A DNA stretch of 64,000 nucleotides from Cunninghamella blakesleeana (GCA_017871115.1 JAFCIZ010000008.1:1364001-1428000); one strand, 5' to 3'; shown: positions 1 through 11,816, numbered from the stretch's first letter. Notes: a model not told the origin generated them from the letters alone. Made by a program: numbers and translations.

Positions 1-2894
1 TTTTCAATAGATGGTCTTTCAGCCCAATTGTTGTCTTCAACGTCAGTTAAATCCTGTGATGATATAATAGGTGAATCATTTTCTGAAGATTGAGGGGTAC
101 GCAATGAAGGCGTATTATTTACAGTACTAAGTACCGTTGAAGTTTGAATAGTAGTTATGGGAGATGATGAATTAGAAGATGTGTATTGCGGTGATTTTGG
201 TTGATCAGAAGTTTCAAGTTGTTGATCAGAAGGTATTTGAATTTGCAGCCGTTGTTTTGGATTTTTTGTTCCTGTTGACGCTGAAGTGACTAAATTAGGC
301 TTTAATGATGGCGATGAATTTGATGTAGGAGTGGATAATGTAGGCGATGGTGAATTTAAATTGACAGGTGGGTCCTCTAATTTAACAGCCTTCAGATTAG
401 TGTGTAGTGTGTCAGAATTGAGCGGATTTCCTCCGCCTATATATGAATTTTTATTATTAATGTTATTGATAGTTATACTATTTTGGTAACTTTGTTGATA
501 ATGAGAATTCAATTGTGTTGAATCGTCCCACAAAGATGATGATGATGGAGGTGTTGGAATTGATGATTGCTTTATAGTATTAGATGCATTAGTAGTGGAA
601 GAAGAATTAGATGGTGATATTTTAGGTGGCACTGCCCATAATCCGGCAGAAATACTATCGTTTGTACAACGTTCTTCTGTATTTTTTGGAGGTATTGCCC
701 ATAATGCTGCTGATTCTTTAGTTGGCTGTGACGAAATTGGAGACGACTGAATTTGTTTTGGAGGTATCGCCCATAATGCCGAACTGGATTGTGAGTTATC
801 GCTGACTGTCTTTAAGTTAGTTTCGACGGGTTGAGGAGGAACTACCCACAATGATGCTGGGATAGGTGTTTTGGTATATGTTGGTGAACTATTGTAAATA
901 GGTTGAGGAGGAACAGCCCACAACGCTGCCGAAGATGATGGTTCAACCGAAAATGAAATGTCATCATTACTACTATTGTTATAATCATTGTCAGTATTAT
1001 TCTGATTATTATCATTATAATTAATTGGTTGAGGAGGGACCGCCCATAATGATGCAGTTATAGATGTTGAAATTGGTGTATTTTTGTTGTTGTTGTCGTT
1101 ACTTCCATCAGTAGAACGAGGTGGTACCGCCCATAATGGTGCTGAAATAGGTGCTATAGATGAATTAGTTGTATTATTAACATCCTTACTTTTATTTTCA
1201 GTTGGTCGAGGAGGTACTGCCCATAATTGAGCAACAGTTTGTTGATTGGTTGAATGAGTATTGGTATCAGTTAAAGAACGTGGAGGAACTGCCCACAATG
1301 ATGCAGATGGAATGTTATCTTGATTATTATAATGAAGAGGAGAGGTTGGTGATGAATTAGACGTATTGATGGGATTAGGAGGTACCGCCCACAGCGAAGC
1401 TGGTTCTTGGGTATATAATGTTGTATGATCTATATAATTCTCTGGATTATTTGAGTGTACTGCTTTCACCAATATACGGTGCTTTAAATTATCAGAATGA
1501 CTACAAATATAAAGTAGCTCATCATCATCCAAGGGCAAATCTTGAGATAAAATATAAATAATTATATTTAGATGGTATTATAAATATATGTATATGTAAA
1601 TATTTGTGTGAGCTTCATTTGTTTATTTACCTGAATTGTCACCATTTTCATGAAAAAATTGAAATTCATCTAAAGAGTTTGGTTGCATACCAACTTTTTT
1701 CACAATGGATGCTTTTAAAGTTGTAGAGTCATTTATATTTGTCACTGTTAAACTAAAAAATGTGTCTGAATCTACGGTAACTTGAATACGTTGTTCTTTT
1801 ATAATCTGGGCTTGAGGTAGTTCCTAATAATATTTATATAATTAATTACCTTTTTTATCAATATATTTGTATCGTTTATAAATATCGCTGCTCTGTCTTA
1901 CCTGAATAGGCTTTGTAAATACAGGACGTCTAGATATCTTCCAAGTATCCTTACCATCATTACTCGCTTGGCGTGTCCCATTTATGGATGAATATTGAAA
2001 ATTAGTAGTACGGCTAGAGCGTCTAGAAATAATAGGGTTTGGCCTTGCTCTTGCTAAAGGTAAGCTAGGTGGAACATTAAATTGCTTCATAATTTTTGAT
2101 ATTTGTTCAGGATTAGATGATTTACGTTCAGGTATAAATGGTCTAATTCTAGCATACTCAGATTCTAACGACGGTGCTATATTGGCTGAAGCTGAATCAT
2201 GCTTTTTCTGTTGCTCTTGAAACTGAGAATTTGATGGAGATTTCGGCGTAAATGCATTAGGAGTAAAAAGTGCTGAAGAATATGATGAAGTAGATGTTGT
2301 TGAGATAGGTGAAGTTTTAAAATTTTTTGTATCATTGTTATTGCGAGATGTATCAAGGTAATGTGAAGGTATAGTATTTTCATCATACTATAATTAACAT
2401 TCATATAAAATTGTTAGTTTTCACAAATAAAAAAGACTCATTCCTGTTTACTTTTTTTATCCTTTTTATTATTACTTGTACATTAATTAAAGGGGGTGAT
2501 TGTTGTGAATGAGATACTTGAATACTATGGATACCATGCAACAATCGTCTCTTTTCTTTATAAGCTAATTCAGACCTTGGAAAAACTTCTGTTAATTTGC
2601 TCATACTTAAATCAAGGAATGATTGTCCTTGGATATTATGCGCTAAAAAATATATATAAGTATTACCAGAATCAAATATTTTCAATTTTTATTTTTAACT
2701 CACTTTTTAATATACAATATAAACAACTTACATTCAAAACGAGGTGCTACTGATCCCCATCCATGTGCTTCCAACCATTTAACGACATTTTCCATCGACC
2801 ACTGATCAGCATAATGAGAGTTATGCCCAGACGTTGATCCATCTGGAAACTGTGGTAATTGTTTATTAATACTGATTCCATTATCGACAGCCAT
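1..2894 (-). CDS. STE11: Ste11/Byr2-like MAP kinase kinase kinase, N-terminal part (partial)
   Basis: Likely the MAPKKK of the mating/filamentation MAPK cascade, cytoplasmic. I see five exons on the minus strand: 2894-2732, 2642-2476, 2387-1902, 1823-1631 and 1540 to the edge. All have GT-AG borders and phases agree. Exons 1-2 encode a SAM domain (motifs WSMENVVKWLEAHGW and FLDLSMSKLTEVF). Exon 4 encodes a ubiquitin-fold segment starting RIQVTVDSDTFFSL and ending near DEFQFFHENGD, which fits the Byr2-type Ras-binding domain. The long last exon is low-complexity S/T/N/P with ten LWAVPP-like motifs. It ends at the window edge in NWAERPSIEN, which resembles the conserved stretch before the kinase domain of fungal Ste11/Bck1 proteins. 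The kinase domain is outside the window, so the call rests on SAM plus RBD order. The start is the first ATG ahead of the SAM domain. Another SAM/RBD adaptor (Ste50-like) is the main alternative. Confidence 0.75.
622..1404 (-). repeat. Ten LWAVPP motifs within the MAPKKK linker
   Basis: Ten dispersed copies of a coding motif (A/S)-x-LW(A/V)(V/I)PP(R/Q/K/N), spaced about 15-45 codons apart, occupy the linker between the Ras-binding domain and the missing kinase domain. An eleventh degenerate copy begins SSLWDD. The spacers are unrelated S/T/N-rich sequence, so the motif itself is what is conserved. This is visible in the translation; a binding role is inference. Confidence 0.85.
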
Positions 2895-3078
2895 AGCTAC
2901 TAAAACATCAACAAGTATTTTTATATATGCGTACTAAAAAGCTGAAAAAAAACCCTTTTTATTAATTTTCGTTTATTAAAAATATTATCTATATGTTAAA
3001 CAAAAATTGCTTATATTACAAAATAAATTTATCTAAAATTTAAAAAAAGAAAAAGCAAAAAATATATTTTTTTACTGC
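2895..3078. other. Upstream region of the MAPKKK gene
   Basis: AT-rich region upstream of the minus-strand MAPKKK start. It should hold the promoter, but I recognise no specific element. Confidence 0.3.
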
Positions 3079-3400
3079 TCTTTTTTTTGTATAAAATGAT
3101 GAGATTATTTATTGGAATATTATAATCTCCGATTAAAATTGATTAAAACAAGAAAATAAAAAAATTATAACTGTATTTTATTCCTTTTTCTTACTGTATA
3201 CAGTTATTTAAAGACCATTTTTCTATGTCCATGCTATTTGGCCAGTGATATAGCCATATTATTTCACCATATAGACTACTTTGATAAAATTAATCCACCA
3301 TTGTGCTTGAAATTAATAATTTAATAAAGCCCTAGTGTACTAATATATCTCCACATTGCTATATAGTTTATTTATATTAATTTCTACAATGAATGAAGTT
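3079..3400 (-). mobile_element. 5'-truncated LINE 3'-end relic (first copy)
   Basis: Read on the minus strand, this ends in a motif like the LINE-A and LINE-D 3' ends (AATCGGAG-TTATAAT, then an A-rich tail at the low-coordinate end). It also resembles the neighbouring relic at 3620-3930 (shared ATGCTRTT-CARCC-ATATAGC stretch). It is degraded, has no coding potential, and its outer limits are approximate. Confidence 0.45.
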
Positions 3401-3619
3401 TCTGATCAAAATGACAATTTGAAGTCATCATAAAACAATATTGATCTTGCTATTGATTACATATTTGACATATATCTCTAGCAACCTATTTAACATTCAA
3501 ATATTAACTTTTACGGAATGGTATTCGACCCATGATAGTTCTCCGTCCGTGTTTCTTTGGTATTAAGTCTTATTTTGCATACCCAGAACTTTTTCTGATG
3601 TTTCTTAGTTATATGAAAA

Positions 3620-3930
3620 CATGGATTTTTGCATTAAAATGAAAATTATTTACTGAGTTTATAATCTCCGAATTAAAACTGTGTAAATAAAATTAAAATA
3701 AAATTCTAGTTGCTTTTCTTTTTTTCTTTTGTGTCTCTTAGACACTTGATTAAGATCATTTTTATCCATGCTGTTCAACCAATAATATAGCTATACCATT
3801 TCTAATGCACATGATATTTTAATAAAGTCTTACCAATATTTTTTAGAATGAGTAGATAGATCACATCTATATACTGCCATATGGGCTACTCAATTTGTAT
3901 CTAAATTTATTTCTGGAAGTAGCCCTAGAA
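3620..3930 (-). mobile_element. 5'-truncated LINE 3'-end relic (second copy)
   Basis: Same arrangement as the copy at 3079-3400: TTCGGAGATTATAAAC followed by an A-rich end in minus orientation, plus shared internal sequence. It is a dead 3' fragment of a LINE. Between the two relics (3401-3619) I see only AT-rich sequence. Confidence 0.45.
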
Positions 3931-4000
3931 CCAAAACAATAATTTTTCAGGGAAAAAAATTATTAAATGATATTGATCTTTATTTACTAAATAGTAATAA

Positions 4001-5417
4001 TTTTTTTTTGTATTTAAGTGTAAATAGTAATAAAGCTTCCGACTGAAATACATTTTGATCAAAAATAATGCAATGTTGTGAAATAGTAATATAAGCCACA
4101 AACGGAACATAAGTTACACAAGATTTCCGGATTTCCTTGTATTTTTTTTTTGTATTTAGGAAGGATTTCCTAATAACATCTAATTCCATAGCTTGAGTCT
4201 TGGGGCCAATGTCCATAGTAGTACGTTTATCTATGGGTGCATATTTGGAGGCATTGAGACCATCATGGTCATCAACAATGTTTGCTAGAATTTTGTCTTT
4301 ACCATCGATATCCATGTCATTTGGTTTAGACCCTTCTATATTGTTCAAACTTTCCTTTGCACTGTTTTTAATTACTTTTGGTTCCATTTTTAGGATTTCT
4401 TTTCCTTCATCTTGATTGATTTTTTTAATTTCAATTTGGTCCTTCTTTTTAGTTTCATTTTGGATTTTCTTTAATTGTTCATAGCATTTGATTTCTTTTT
4501 CTATATCATCTCCCTTATATAAACATCTAGAGCATGTCATCTGCTTCATCATTGGGCAATCCTTACGGATATGACCAGATTGTCTACATTGGAAACAGAC
4601 TGGTGAAGCACCTTTGTATGACGCTGGCATAACTGTCCCAAAACGAAAGATAAAGCATTCTTTGAAGTGGTTGATACTTCTGTGCTTCGTCTGTATCATT
4701 GGTGTCCAAAAGCACCGAAACTTGTCCTTCGAAATAACCATCATTGGCAAGTTTTTTAATCTGGTAAACTTTACCATAAATGCTAATGGATAAGAAAATA
4801 CCATCCAGTAACTCAGCTTGTTTTTTTGGAATATAATCCAAAAGCACTCTTACCATCTTTGGTGGAGTTGCTGAATTATTAATTTTGCTTGGGCTTGCTT
4901 TATAAAGTAGTTCATCTATGATGAAACCTCTTTCAATTGCTTTCTCAGCGTGTTTATTGTTCTTAAAATTTATACCTAACTGTATGGTACTTCTCGTGTT
5001 ACCATGGCGACTATAAAGAGTAACACCTTCTATTTCACCTATTTGGGATTCAATTAGCTTGTAGATTTCCTTATTTGAGAGCCCATGTTTCTTAGGAAGT
5101 TCAAAGAGCACAGAGTTTTCCTCCAAAACGCGTTGTGCTATTTGTTCTGCCTTATGAATTCTTAAGTGATCTTTAAGAAGATCATCTTCATACATGACTT
5201 CATGAGCAATATTTATTTGCTCCCCGTAAATATTTTTATTTTGCATGGCATTAGGTATTCTTTTTTCCATACCTTTCGCCACTTTTCCTGCCCATGTTTC
5301 CCCGATTCCATTTCAAGGAAGATGGTTAGAATCTTCAGTATTAGACATAGCTGAAAATTCTATAAAATGTTAACAGTAGTTACAACAAGTATAGGTTGGG
5401 TTACTTTCTGTTGTTTT
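4001..5417 (-). mobile_element. LINE-C, internally deleted LINE
   Basis: It contains a variant 5' leader (5349-5417), an ORF1 pseudogene and a 3' tail with an A run near 4001-4012. No ORF2 is present, so most of the element has been lost. A second A run at 4141-4150 preceded by TAAATAC copies the LINE 3' terminus and may mark another truncated insertion. The high-coordinate border is a sharp junction with the ORF2 stub of LINE-B. Confidence 0.6.
4140..5348 (-). pseudogene. LINE-C ORF1 (nucleic-acid-binding protein), broken
   Basis: Clearly homologous to LINE-B ORF1 (shared RIHKAEQIAQR, PPKMVRVLLDY, YQPLQRMLYLS). The defects are an in-frame TGA at codon 12, a frameshift near 4640 just before the zinc-knuckle region, and a deletion that removes most of the second CCHC knuckle. 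After about 4140 the frame runs into unrelated AT-rich sequence. The first knuckle, CFQCRQSGHIRKDC, is intact in the shifted frame. It is not expected to make a functional ORF1 protein. Confidence 0.75.
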
Positions 5418-5569
5418 CGAAGCAGTTAATTCTTGTAGACACAATACGTCTGTTTGAGGATGGATACGTGAACGTAGAAATCTAGAATATTCTCTTTGTG
5501 TTTGAGAATGATTAGATTTGAGTACGCTACGTGCATTCAGAGAGGAAATATTGATTTTTGATAGTGTCA

Positions 5570-5570
<1 letters not shown>
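5418..5570 (-). pseudogene. LINE-B ORF2 stub (start of endonuclease domain)
   Basis: Starts MTLSKINISSLNARSVLKSN and matches the first ~51 codons of the LINE ORF2 endonuclease domain through CLQELTAS. It is then joined in frame to unrelated leader sequence of LINE-C (KTTESNPTYTC). The catalytic asparagine and glutamate region at the start is present, but everything else is lost. Confidence 0.8.
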
Positions 5571-5605
<35 letters not shown>

Positions 5606-5651
5606 TATATATATATATATTTATATATATAAACACAAAACAAAATTAGAT

Positions 5652-7175
5652 TTAATTCTTGTTCACATTGGATCCTTTCTTGACTGAAAGGTCCTTTGGA
5701 ACAGAATTATCTTTTTTCCTGTCTAGAATAAGACTTGCGTGAGGGTTTGACATGGATGAAGCAATAGCTAATCTATTTTTTGCTTTTGCCATAGTCATAC
5801 GAAGCATATCCACCTGATTCGAGATTACCTTTTCTTGGTGTATTGACTTGGTTGATAATCTCTTTTTATTATCTATGTCCATTGCCATTGTCTCTGGATC
5901 TATATCCATAGTGGTACGTTTGGTAATGGGAGCATATTTAGATGCATTAAGACCATCTTGATCCATTGTAACTTTGGTTACAGTTACATCCTTAGTATCA
6001 ACCTCCATTGGTGCTGACTTGGTTTTATTACCTCCTGATTTGTTCAAGCTGATAATTTTTGTTTCTTCTACGGTAGTTTTACCATCGACCATGTTAGTCT
6101 TATGTAAATCTCCTACCTTACCTTCAATAACCTTTGGTACTTGAGAAGAGGTATCTACCTCTGTAGTTTCCAAATCTCCTTTTTTTACTTTTTCATCGTT
6201 GGTTTGTACCCCATCCTTTGATGACTTTTGATTACTAGCAGCCTGTTTTTTCTTACGTTGCTCTTCTTTTAAGAGCTCGTATCTGACCATATCCTTTTCT
6301 ATATCGCTATTCTTCTCTTTGCAGAAGCGAGCGATATGTCCTTTGACCAAACATTTTGAGCACGTTATTTGTTTCATAAGTGGACAATCTTTGCGAATAT
6401 GGCCAGATTGTCTACATTGAAAACAGACTGGTGGGGCACCTTTATATGACGCTGGCATATAGCTGTCCCAAAAAGAAAGATAAAGCATTCTTTGAAGTGG
6501 TTGATACTTCTTTGCTTCGTCTGTGTCATTGGTGTCCAAAAGCACCGAAACTTGACCTTCAAAATATCCATCATTAGTAAGTTTTTTAATTTGGCAAACC
6601 TTACCATAAATGCTCATGGATAAGAATATACCATCCATCAATTCAGCTTGCTTTTTTGGAACATAATCCAAAAGAACTCTTACCATCTTTGGTGGAGTTG
6701 CTGAATTATTTACTCTACATGGACTTGCTTTGTAGAGTATTTCGTCAAGAGTAAAGCCTTTTTCAATAGCTTCCTCTGCATGTTTGACATCTTTAAAGTT
6801 TACACCTAACAAGTTGGTACCTCTTGTATTACCATAACGGCTGTAAGGGGTGACGCCTTCAATTTCCCCAATTTGGGATTCAATCAATTTATATATCTCT
6901 TTATTTGAGAGTCCGTGCTTTTTGGAAAGCTCAAACAAAACCGAGTTTTCTTCCAAGGTACGTTGAGCGATCTGCTCAGCTTTATGAATTCTTAGATGAT
7001 CTCTAAGATGGTCTTCGTAAATGACTTCATGTATAATATTTATTTGTTCCCCATAAATATCTTTTTTTAACATGGCATTAGGTATTCTTTCTTTCATACC
7101 CTTCGCCACTTTTCCTGCCCATGTTTCCCCGATTCCATTTCAAGGAAGATGGTTAGAATCTTCAGTATTAGGCAT
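5652..7175 (-). pseudogene. LINE-B ORF1 with an in-frame TGA at codon 12
   Basis: ORF1 of the LINE, an RNA-binding chaperone-like protein. From the ATG at 7175 the frame meets TGA at codon 12. Initiation at 7109 would leave an open 485-residue frame. Features include an RRM/Gag-like region ending YQPLQRMLYLSFWDSY, two CCHC knuckles (CFQCRQSGHIRKDC and CSKCLVKGHIARFC), then a charged low-complexity tail with KYAPITKRTTMDID. LINE-D has CGA (Arg) at the TGA position, so a C-to-T change is the simplest explanation. The same TGA is shared with LINE-C. An N-terminally shortened protein is possible. Confidence 0.7.
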
Positions 7176-7331
7176 ATCTGAAAATTCTATAAAAAGCTAA
7201 CAATAATTATAACAGGTATAGAATATGCAGCTAGTGTTTTTTTTTTTTTTAAAAATTTTAATTAAAGTAAATAAATAAGTGTATAGTTTTGTTTTGAGCG
7301 CTTAAAAGTTTATCCGTTAAAAAAGTATTTC

Positions 7332-7490
7332 TTAAGCGAAAGAGTTTTTTTTGGCGAAACGTTGGTTACGAAGGAACTTGGCGTCAACACCCTTGAGAGA
7401 AGGATACTTTTGAGTTCCTGGCTTTTTAATACCGTTACGATGAGCCTTTTTGTTTTGGTTGTGGTTGGTGTGATTCTTTGACTTGGCCAT
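7332..7490 (-). CDS. RPL29: 60S ribosomal protein L29 (eL29)
   Basis: A 52-residue basic protein starting [20 protein letters not shown] with the family signature [21 protein letters not shown]. eL29 is a small component of the large ribosomal subunit. The coding part is intronless, but a TTTTACAG at about 7506-7513 (minus strand) just before the ATG looks like the acceptor of a 5'-UTR intron. The C-terminus is odd: after RFAKK it reads only NSFA and stops. The nucleotides for that end (CTCTTTCGCTTAAG) are the same ones that begin the 5' UTR of the neighbouring LINEs. The natural C-terminus may therefore have been replaced by LINE sequence. It could be a functional gene or a LINE-associated chimeric copy. 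Confidence 0.85.
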   Translation of the reverse strand: MAKSKNHTNHNQNKKAHRNGIKKPGTQKYPSLKGVDAKFLRNQRFAKKNSFA

Positions 7491-7639
7491 TGTATATTGG
7501 TGAACCTGTAAAATATTGGAAGGAAAAAGCAAAAAAAAAAAAATAATAAAACAAATTTTTGTGCTGGCTGAAGTTTTTAAATTTGTTTTGCAAGTAATTT
7601 TTATTTGTTGCGCTTAAATATTTATCCATTTTTTTTAAA
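7491..7639 (-). promoter_or_regulatory. RPL29 upstream region with LINE 5'-UTR-like motif
   Basis: Between the LINE-A poly(A) end and the RPL29 ATG. It contains GGATAAATATTTAAGCGC followed by an ACAAATAAAA stretch, both found in the LINE 5' leader (13490-13556, minus strand). It also has a candidate 3' splice site near the ATG. Promoter activity is inferred. Confidence 0.4.
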
Positions 7640-7910
7640 ATTTTTTTTTTTTTGTATTTAAAGCAACACTGCATTACTGTGTAATGCTTGTTGTATTTCT
7701 TTATTAGGCAAATTATAAGCTCCGGTTAAAAATTAAAATAAAATAAAATAAACAAAAAAACAAAAAAAAACTAGCTATATTTTTCTTTTCTTTTCTTTTT
7801 CTTTTCCAAGTTCTTTTGACAATGCATAATTCTTTTTCTTTTTCAAAATTAAAGATCTTCAGACAGCTATTTAAAAAAGTACAAAAGATAATTAAAACAT
7901 AGATTGTACA

Positions 7911-10900
7911 TTACTGCCAATCTAAGTTAATATCATTATAGTTGTGGAAGACCTTCCATCTTGCTAAAGCAAAATCTGTCCTCCAAGTTGTTTCTTCAAA
8001 GACATGATGCCAGTGTTGTTGCCAAAGTATCAGTAAAACATGTCCTATTAGTACCAAAGTATTGCTGTTGACCTTATTAATACGATTAAACGTTATTGAT
8101 GACCAAATATTATTAAACTTCTCCTGTGGTATATTTTTGGAATAAAGGAAAGCTTTCCAAAATTCCTTTTTCTTTTTACAGTGAAGAATAAAATGTTGAT
8201 CATCTTCAAAATCAGGACAGAAGGAACAAAGAGGAGTCTGAAACTTGGTTGGTATCATTTGATGTAGTCTACAATTTGTTGGTAACTTGTGGATCAATAT
8301 TCTCCACCATATTTCTATGGCTTTATGAGGAATATCTAGTTGCCAAAAATTGGACCAGTCAGCTTTCGACATTAACGCACCTGGAGTTTGCACCAGAGGT
8401 GGATGTTTGACAGGATAAATGGGAGAACCTTGGAAGAACCAATATCTACGCAAGGAACTCGGAGAAGCTTTATGCACCATTATTGTATTGGACGAGGAGG
8501 ACAAAGAAAACTTCCATTCTTCTAGAACAGTAGAAACAGGAATATTACGACCTACTCTACTGCTTTGAAAGAAATTGTTTTTAAGAAGAGGATGAATTTT
8601 TAGTTGATCCAAAAGTAAAGAGGATATTATATCATCATACTTTTTCCGACTACGACTATTACTAGGAGGTACTTCCATAAGATCTTTAGCAAACCAATTA
8701 GCTGGTATCAACCTTTTAATATCTAAAATAGGTTTAGATATTCTAGGTGATTCATTTATTACTAAAGCTTTTCTAAGAGGCAGATGTTTAATTATTTCCC
8801 TCGACCAGTTTGAAGAAGGTTCTAGTGTAGGTACGGATGCTAACATTTTTATCATATGCTTCATCTGTGGCAACTTTCTGAATTTTTTGTTATAATAATG
8901 TGGATCAGCAAGAATCGGAATGACAGAACACTGATTAGTGTAATAGGTGATTAATTGTTGAAACACATTAAATAAAAAGTTGGTGGCATCTGAGGTGATC
9001 ATCTTATTGATATATACCATATGAAGAGCTTTGAACTGATGATTTATATCAATTAGATTAATTCCACCTTGATTCTTTGGAGCGCAGAGAAAGTGGTATG
9101 ACGGTTTTGGAAAGAAAGGCACAACATATTCATATACTTTTCTTCGAATTGATGCCAACCATTTTTCAGGGACTATTGTAACACGTAGGATATGCCATAG
9201 TCGAGAAAGGATCAACGAGTTCGTCACTATAGATCTACCTCTAATTGATAATGATCTTTGCTTCAGCACATTAATATGATTGGTAAGTTTATTTTCAACC
9301 GACCATAAAAAGGTGTTAAGCTGCTCTTTGCTAGAGTAAACTGGATAACCTAGATAAGTGATGGCTGTTGGATTTTCCTTGTCATGCCATGAAATTTGAT
9401 CTGCCTTGGCTATCTCTTTCCAGGCATCATGTCTTTCACCTGTTACTGAAAACATGATAGTCTTTTGAAAGTTAACTTTGGCATTACTGGCTTCACCATA
9501 CAACTTTAGGATACCTTTAAGATAGTACCACTCTTTCAAATCCCTAACGAATACTAAAAGATCATCAGCATAGGCTAGTAATTTGATGGTAACTGGATAC
9601 TGTTTATTTTCAACTGTTTCCACCTTTTGATCAAGTATAGGTACACCATAAATATTACTTTCACTTAATATGGTACGTAATAAAGGTTCAAAGGCAATAT
9701 TGAAAAGTAAAGGTGAAATTGGATCACCTTGACGTAAACCACGTTTCTGATCTATAGGAGCAGCCAACCAACCATTTACAGACAAACATATCTTTGTATT
9801 AAAGAAAAGGTCAAGTAAACAGTTTATCAGAGAGGATGGGAAATGGAAACACTCTAATACTTTTTGAAGGTATAATGGATGAATCCTGTCATATGCTTTC
9901 TCTTGATCTAAGAGTAAACCTATGGAAGTATCATCAGGATTTGTATTTACAGTGTGTTGCATCAGAGTTTGTGTAATCCAGCCATTATCAGATATCAAAC
10001 GGTGTGGCATGAAACCAGTTTGATATGGGTTGATAATTTTTGGAAGACAACAGTTTAACCTATTTGCTATAATCTTTGTAAATATTTTAGCATCACAATT
10101 AATCAGAGATAGCGGGCGCCAATTTTGTAAGAGGGTACGATCACCTTTCTTATATAATAGCACCATCTTGGTTTCTCTCCAAGAAGTAGGTTGTAATCCA
10201 TTTAAAGCATCATTCATAATCAAACTAAGAAGTTCCAAAAGCTTGGGATGCATACCTAGGATGAGTTTATAAAACTCGAAACCTAGACCATCCAAACCTG
10301 GACTCTTGTGAATAGGACTGTGTTTGATTATGTTTAATACATCCTCTTGTAAGATAGCAGCAGTTAGAAGATTTTGATCTTGAAAAGATAGCTTATTATT
10401 ATCAGGTATATTATTGGTTAGGACATTAATAGCAGCAACATCAACATCCTGAGTGCTATACAAATCTTTGTAATAGCTTCTGGTTTCCTTAATAATATCC
10501 TTTATATCCGTATGGATCAGATGACTTACTGGATTTTGAATAGCTGTTAGGGTCATCCGTTTAGATCTAGTTTTTAAGGTATTGAAAAAATATTTATTAT
10601 TTTTTTCACCTTTATCTGACCACATAGTATTGGATCTAATTATCAACTGTTGTGTCTTGACTTTATATAAATCATCAAGTTGATGTTCTATCTTTTCAAT
10701 TTCTTCCATAGATGATAAATTTTGCCTGGCTTCTTGTAACTGTTCAAGATCAGTTTTATACTTTTTGTTCTTTTCAGAACTATAAAGTGTGGTACATATC
10801 TTTACTTTTACTTTAATCTTATCCCATAATAATTGCCTATTGATGGTCTGTAGGTCAATATTATCTATCAGATTATGAAGTACCTCTGACAGGATAGGAT

Positions 10901-11727
10901 AAAATTCATTGTCATGGAGTAATTGTGGATTAAATCTCCAAGTACCTGGTCCCATTTGCATCGACTCACTAGTATGTATTGACATAGCTAGTAAGTGATG
11001 GTCAGTCCATTCAGAAGGTAAGTAAGCCAGTAGGGTATTTATCAAATCCTCTTTTAAATTACTAGAGATGAAGATATAATCAATAGTAGATCTAGTACGA
11101 CCTCTTTTAAAAGTTGACAGAGGTTTGTACATACGATCAGAGCTATTGTTATTGGCACTAAATGCATCTATGTAATTAGTCAGTAGGTGCTGTATCCATG
11201 GCTGATGATCACAATAAGAATAATGACGATGGTCATATATGTGTATATTAAAATCACCAAGAATCATATGCTTGTTCGGTAAAGGAGGAGCTATAACTTG
11301 TGGGTTATCTAAGATACTGTTATAGAAAGGAATTCTTTGATCTCGATTTGCCGGAGCATAGATATTAGTTATGTAGCACAGCTGTTGATTATCTTCTGTA
11401 GAGATGATAGTACCAGCTGTGATTCTTTCGTCCAGACTAATACTTTGGTCTATAATAGTCAGTTTTGGATTAAGACAAATAATTGCTGTATATTTAGAAA
11501 ATAAGCAACAAGTATTTGGAAAAAGGTAATGTAGAGTTCGTATATCAGATGGAGATAGATGATTATGTCTCGAAGAAGCAGTTAGTTCTTGTAGACATAA
11601 TATATCGGCTTGAGGATGAATACGCGAACGTAAAAAAACGAGAGTATTCTTTTTGTGTTCGAGGGTTGTTGGATTTGAGTACACTACGTGCATTCAAAGA
11701 AGATATATTAATTGTTGATAGTGTCAT
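7911..11727 (-). pseudogene. LINE-A ORF2: endonuclease-reverse transcriptase, single frameshift
   Basis: Encodes the protein that nicks target DNA and reverse-transcribes the LINE RNA. Recognisable parts in order: an APE-type endonuclease (LQELTAS, YAPANRDQR, ILGDFNIH, STIDYIF, DHHLL), then a reverse transcriptase (SPGLDGLGFEFYK, NWRPLSLINCDAKIF, LLLDQEKAYDRIHP, GLRQGDPISPLLF, LLAYADDLLVFV). A C-terminal zf-RVT-like cysteine/histidine segment follows (CSFCPDFEDDQHFILHC). The start homologous to LINE-D is the ATG at 11727. A run of seven T (six in LINE-D) at 11632-11638 shifts the frame. From 11693 downwards an uninterrupted 1260-codon frame remains open, lacking only the first endonuclease strand. 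Confidence 0.85.
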
Positions 11728-11775
11728 TTTTTATATTTTTTTTTTTTTTTTTATTTTTTTTTTTTTTATTATATA

Positions 11776-11816
<41 letters not shown>

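Larger units (their letters stand above)
5418..7331 (-). mobile_element. LINE-B, ORF1 plus 5' stub of ORF2, 3'-deleted
   Basis: In minus orientation it holds a 5' UTR that starts at the RPL29 stop region, ORF1, an A-rich spacer (5582-5599 and flanks) and only the first ~150 nt of ORF2. At 5417/5418 the sequence jumps into the 5' leader of LINE-C. The rest of ORF2 and its own 3' end are missing. The 5' UTR is close to that of LINE-D. Confidence 0.7.

Noticed and set aside
286..489. Plus-strand small ORF opposite the MAPKKK
   Set aside because: Antisense to a well-supported coding exon with low-complexity codons; it is a shadow frame.
3980..4140. Continuation of the LINE-C ORF1 frame into a C-terminal domain
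   Set aside because: After about 4140 the translation no longer matches other ORF1 copies and enters an AT-rich 3' tail.
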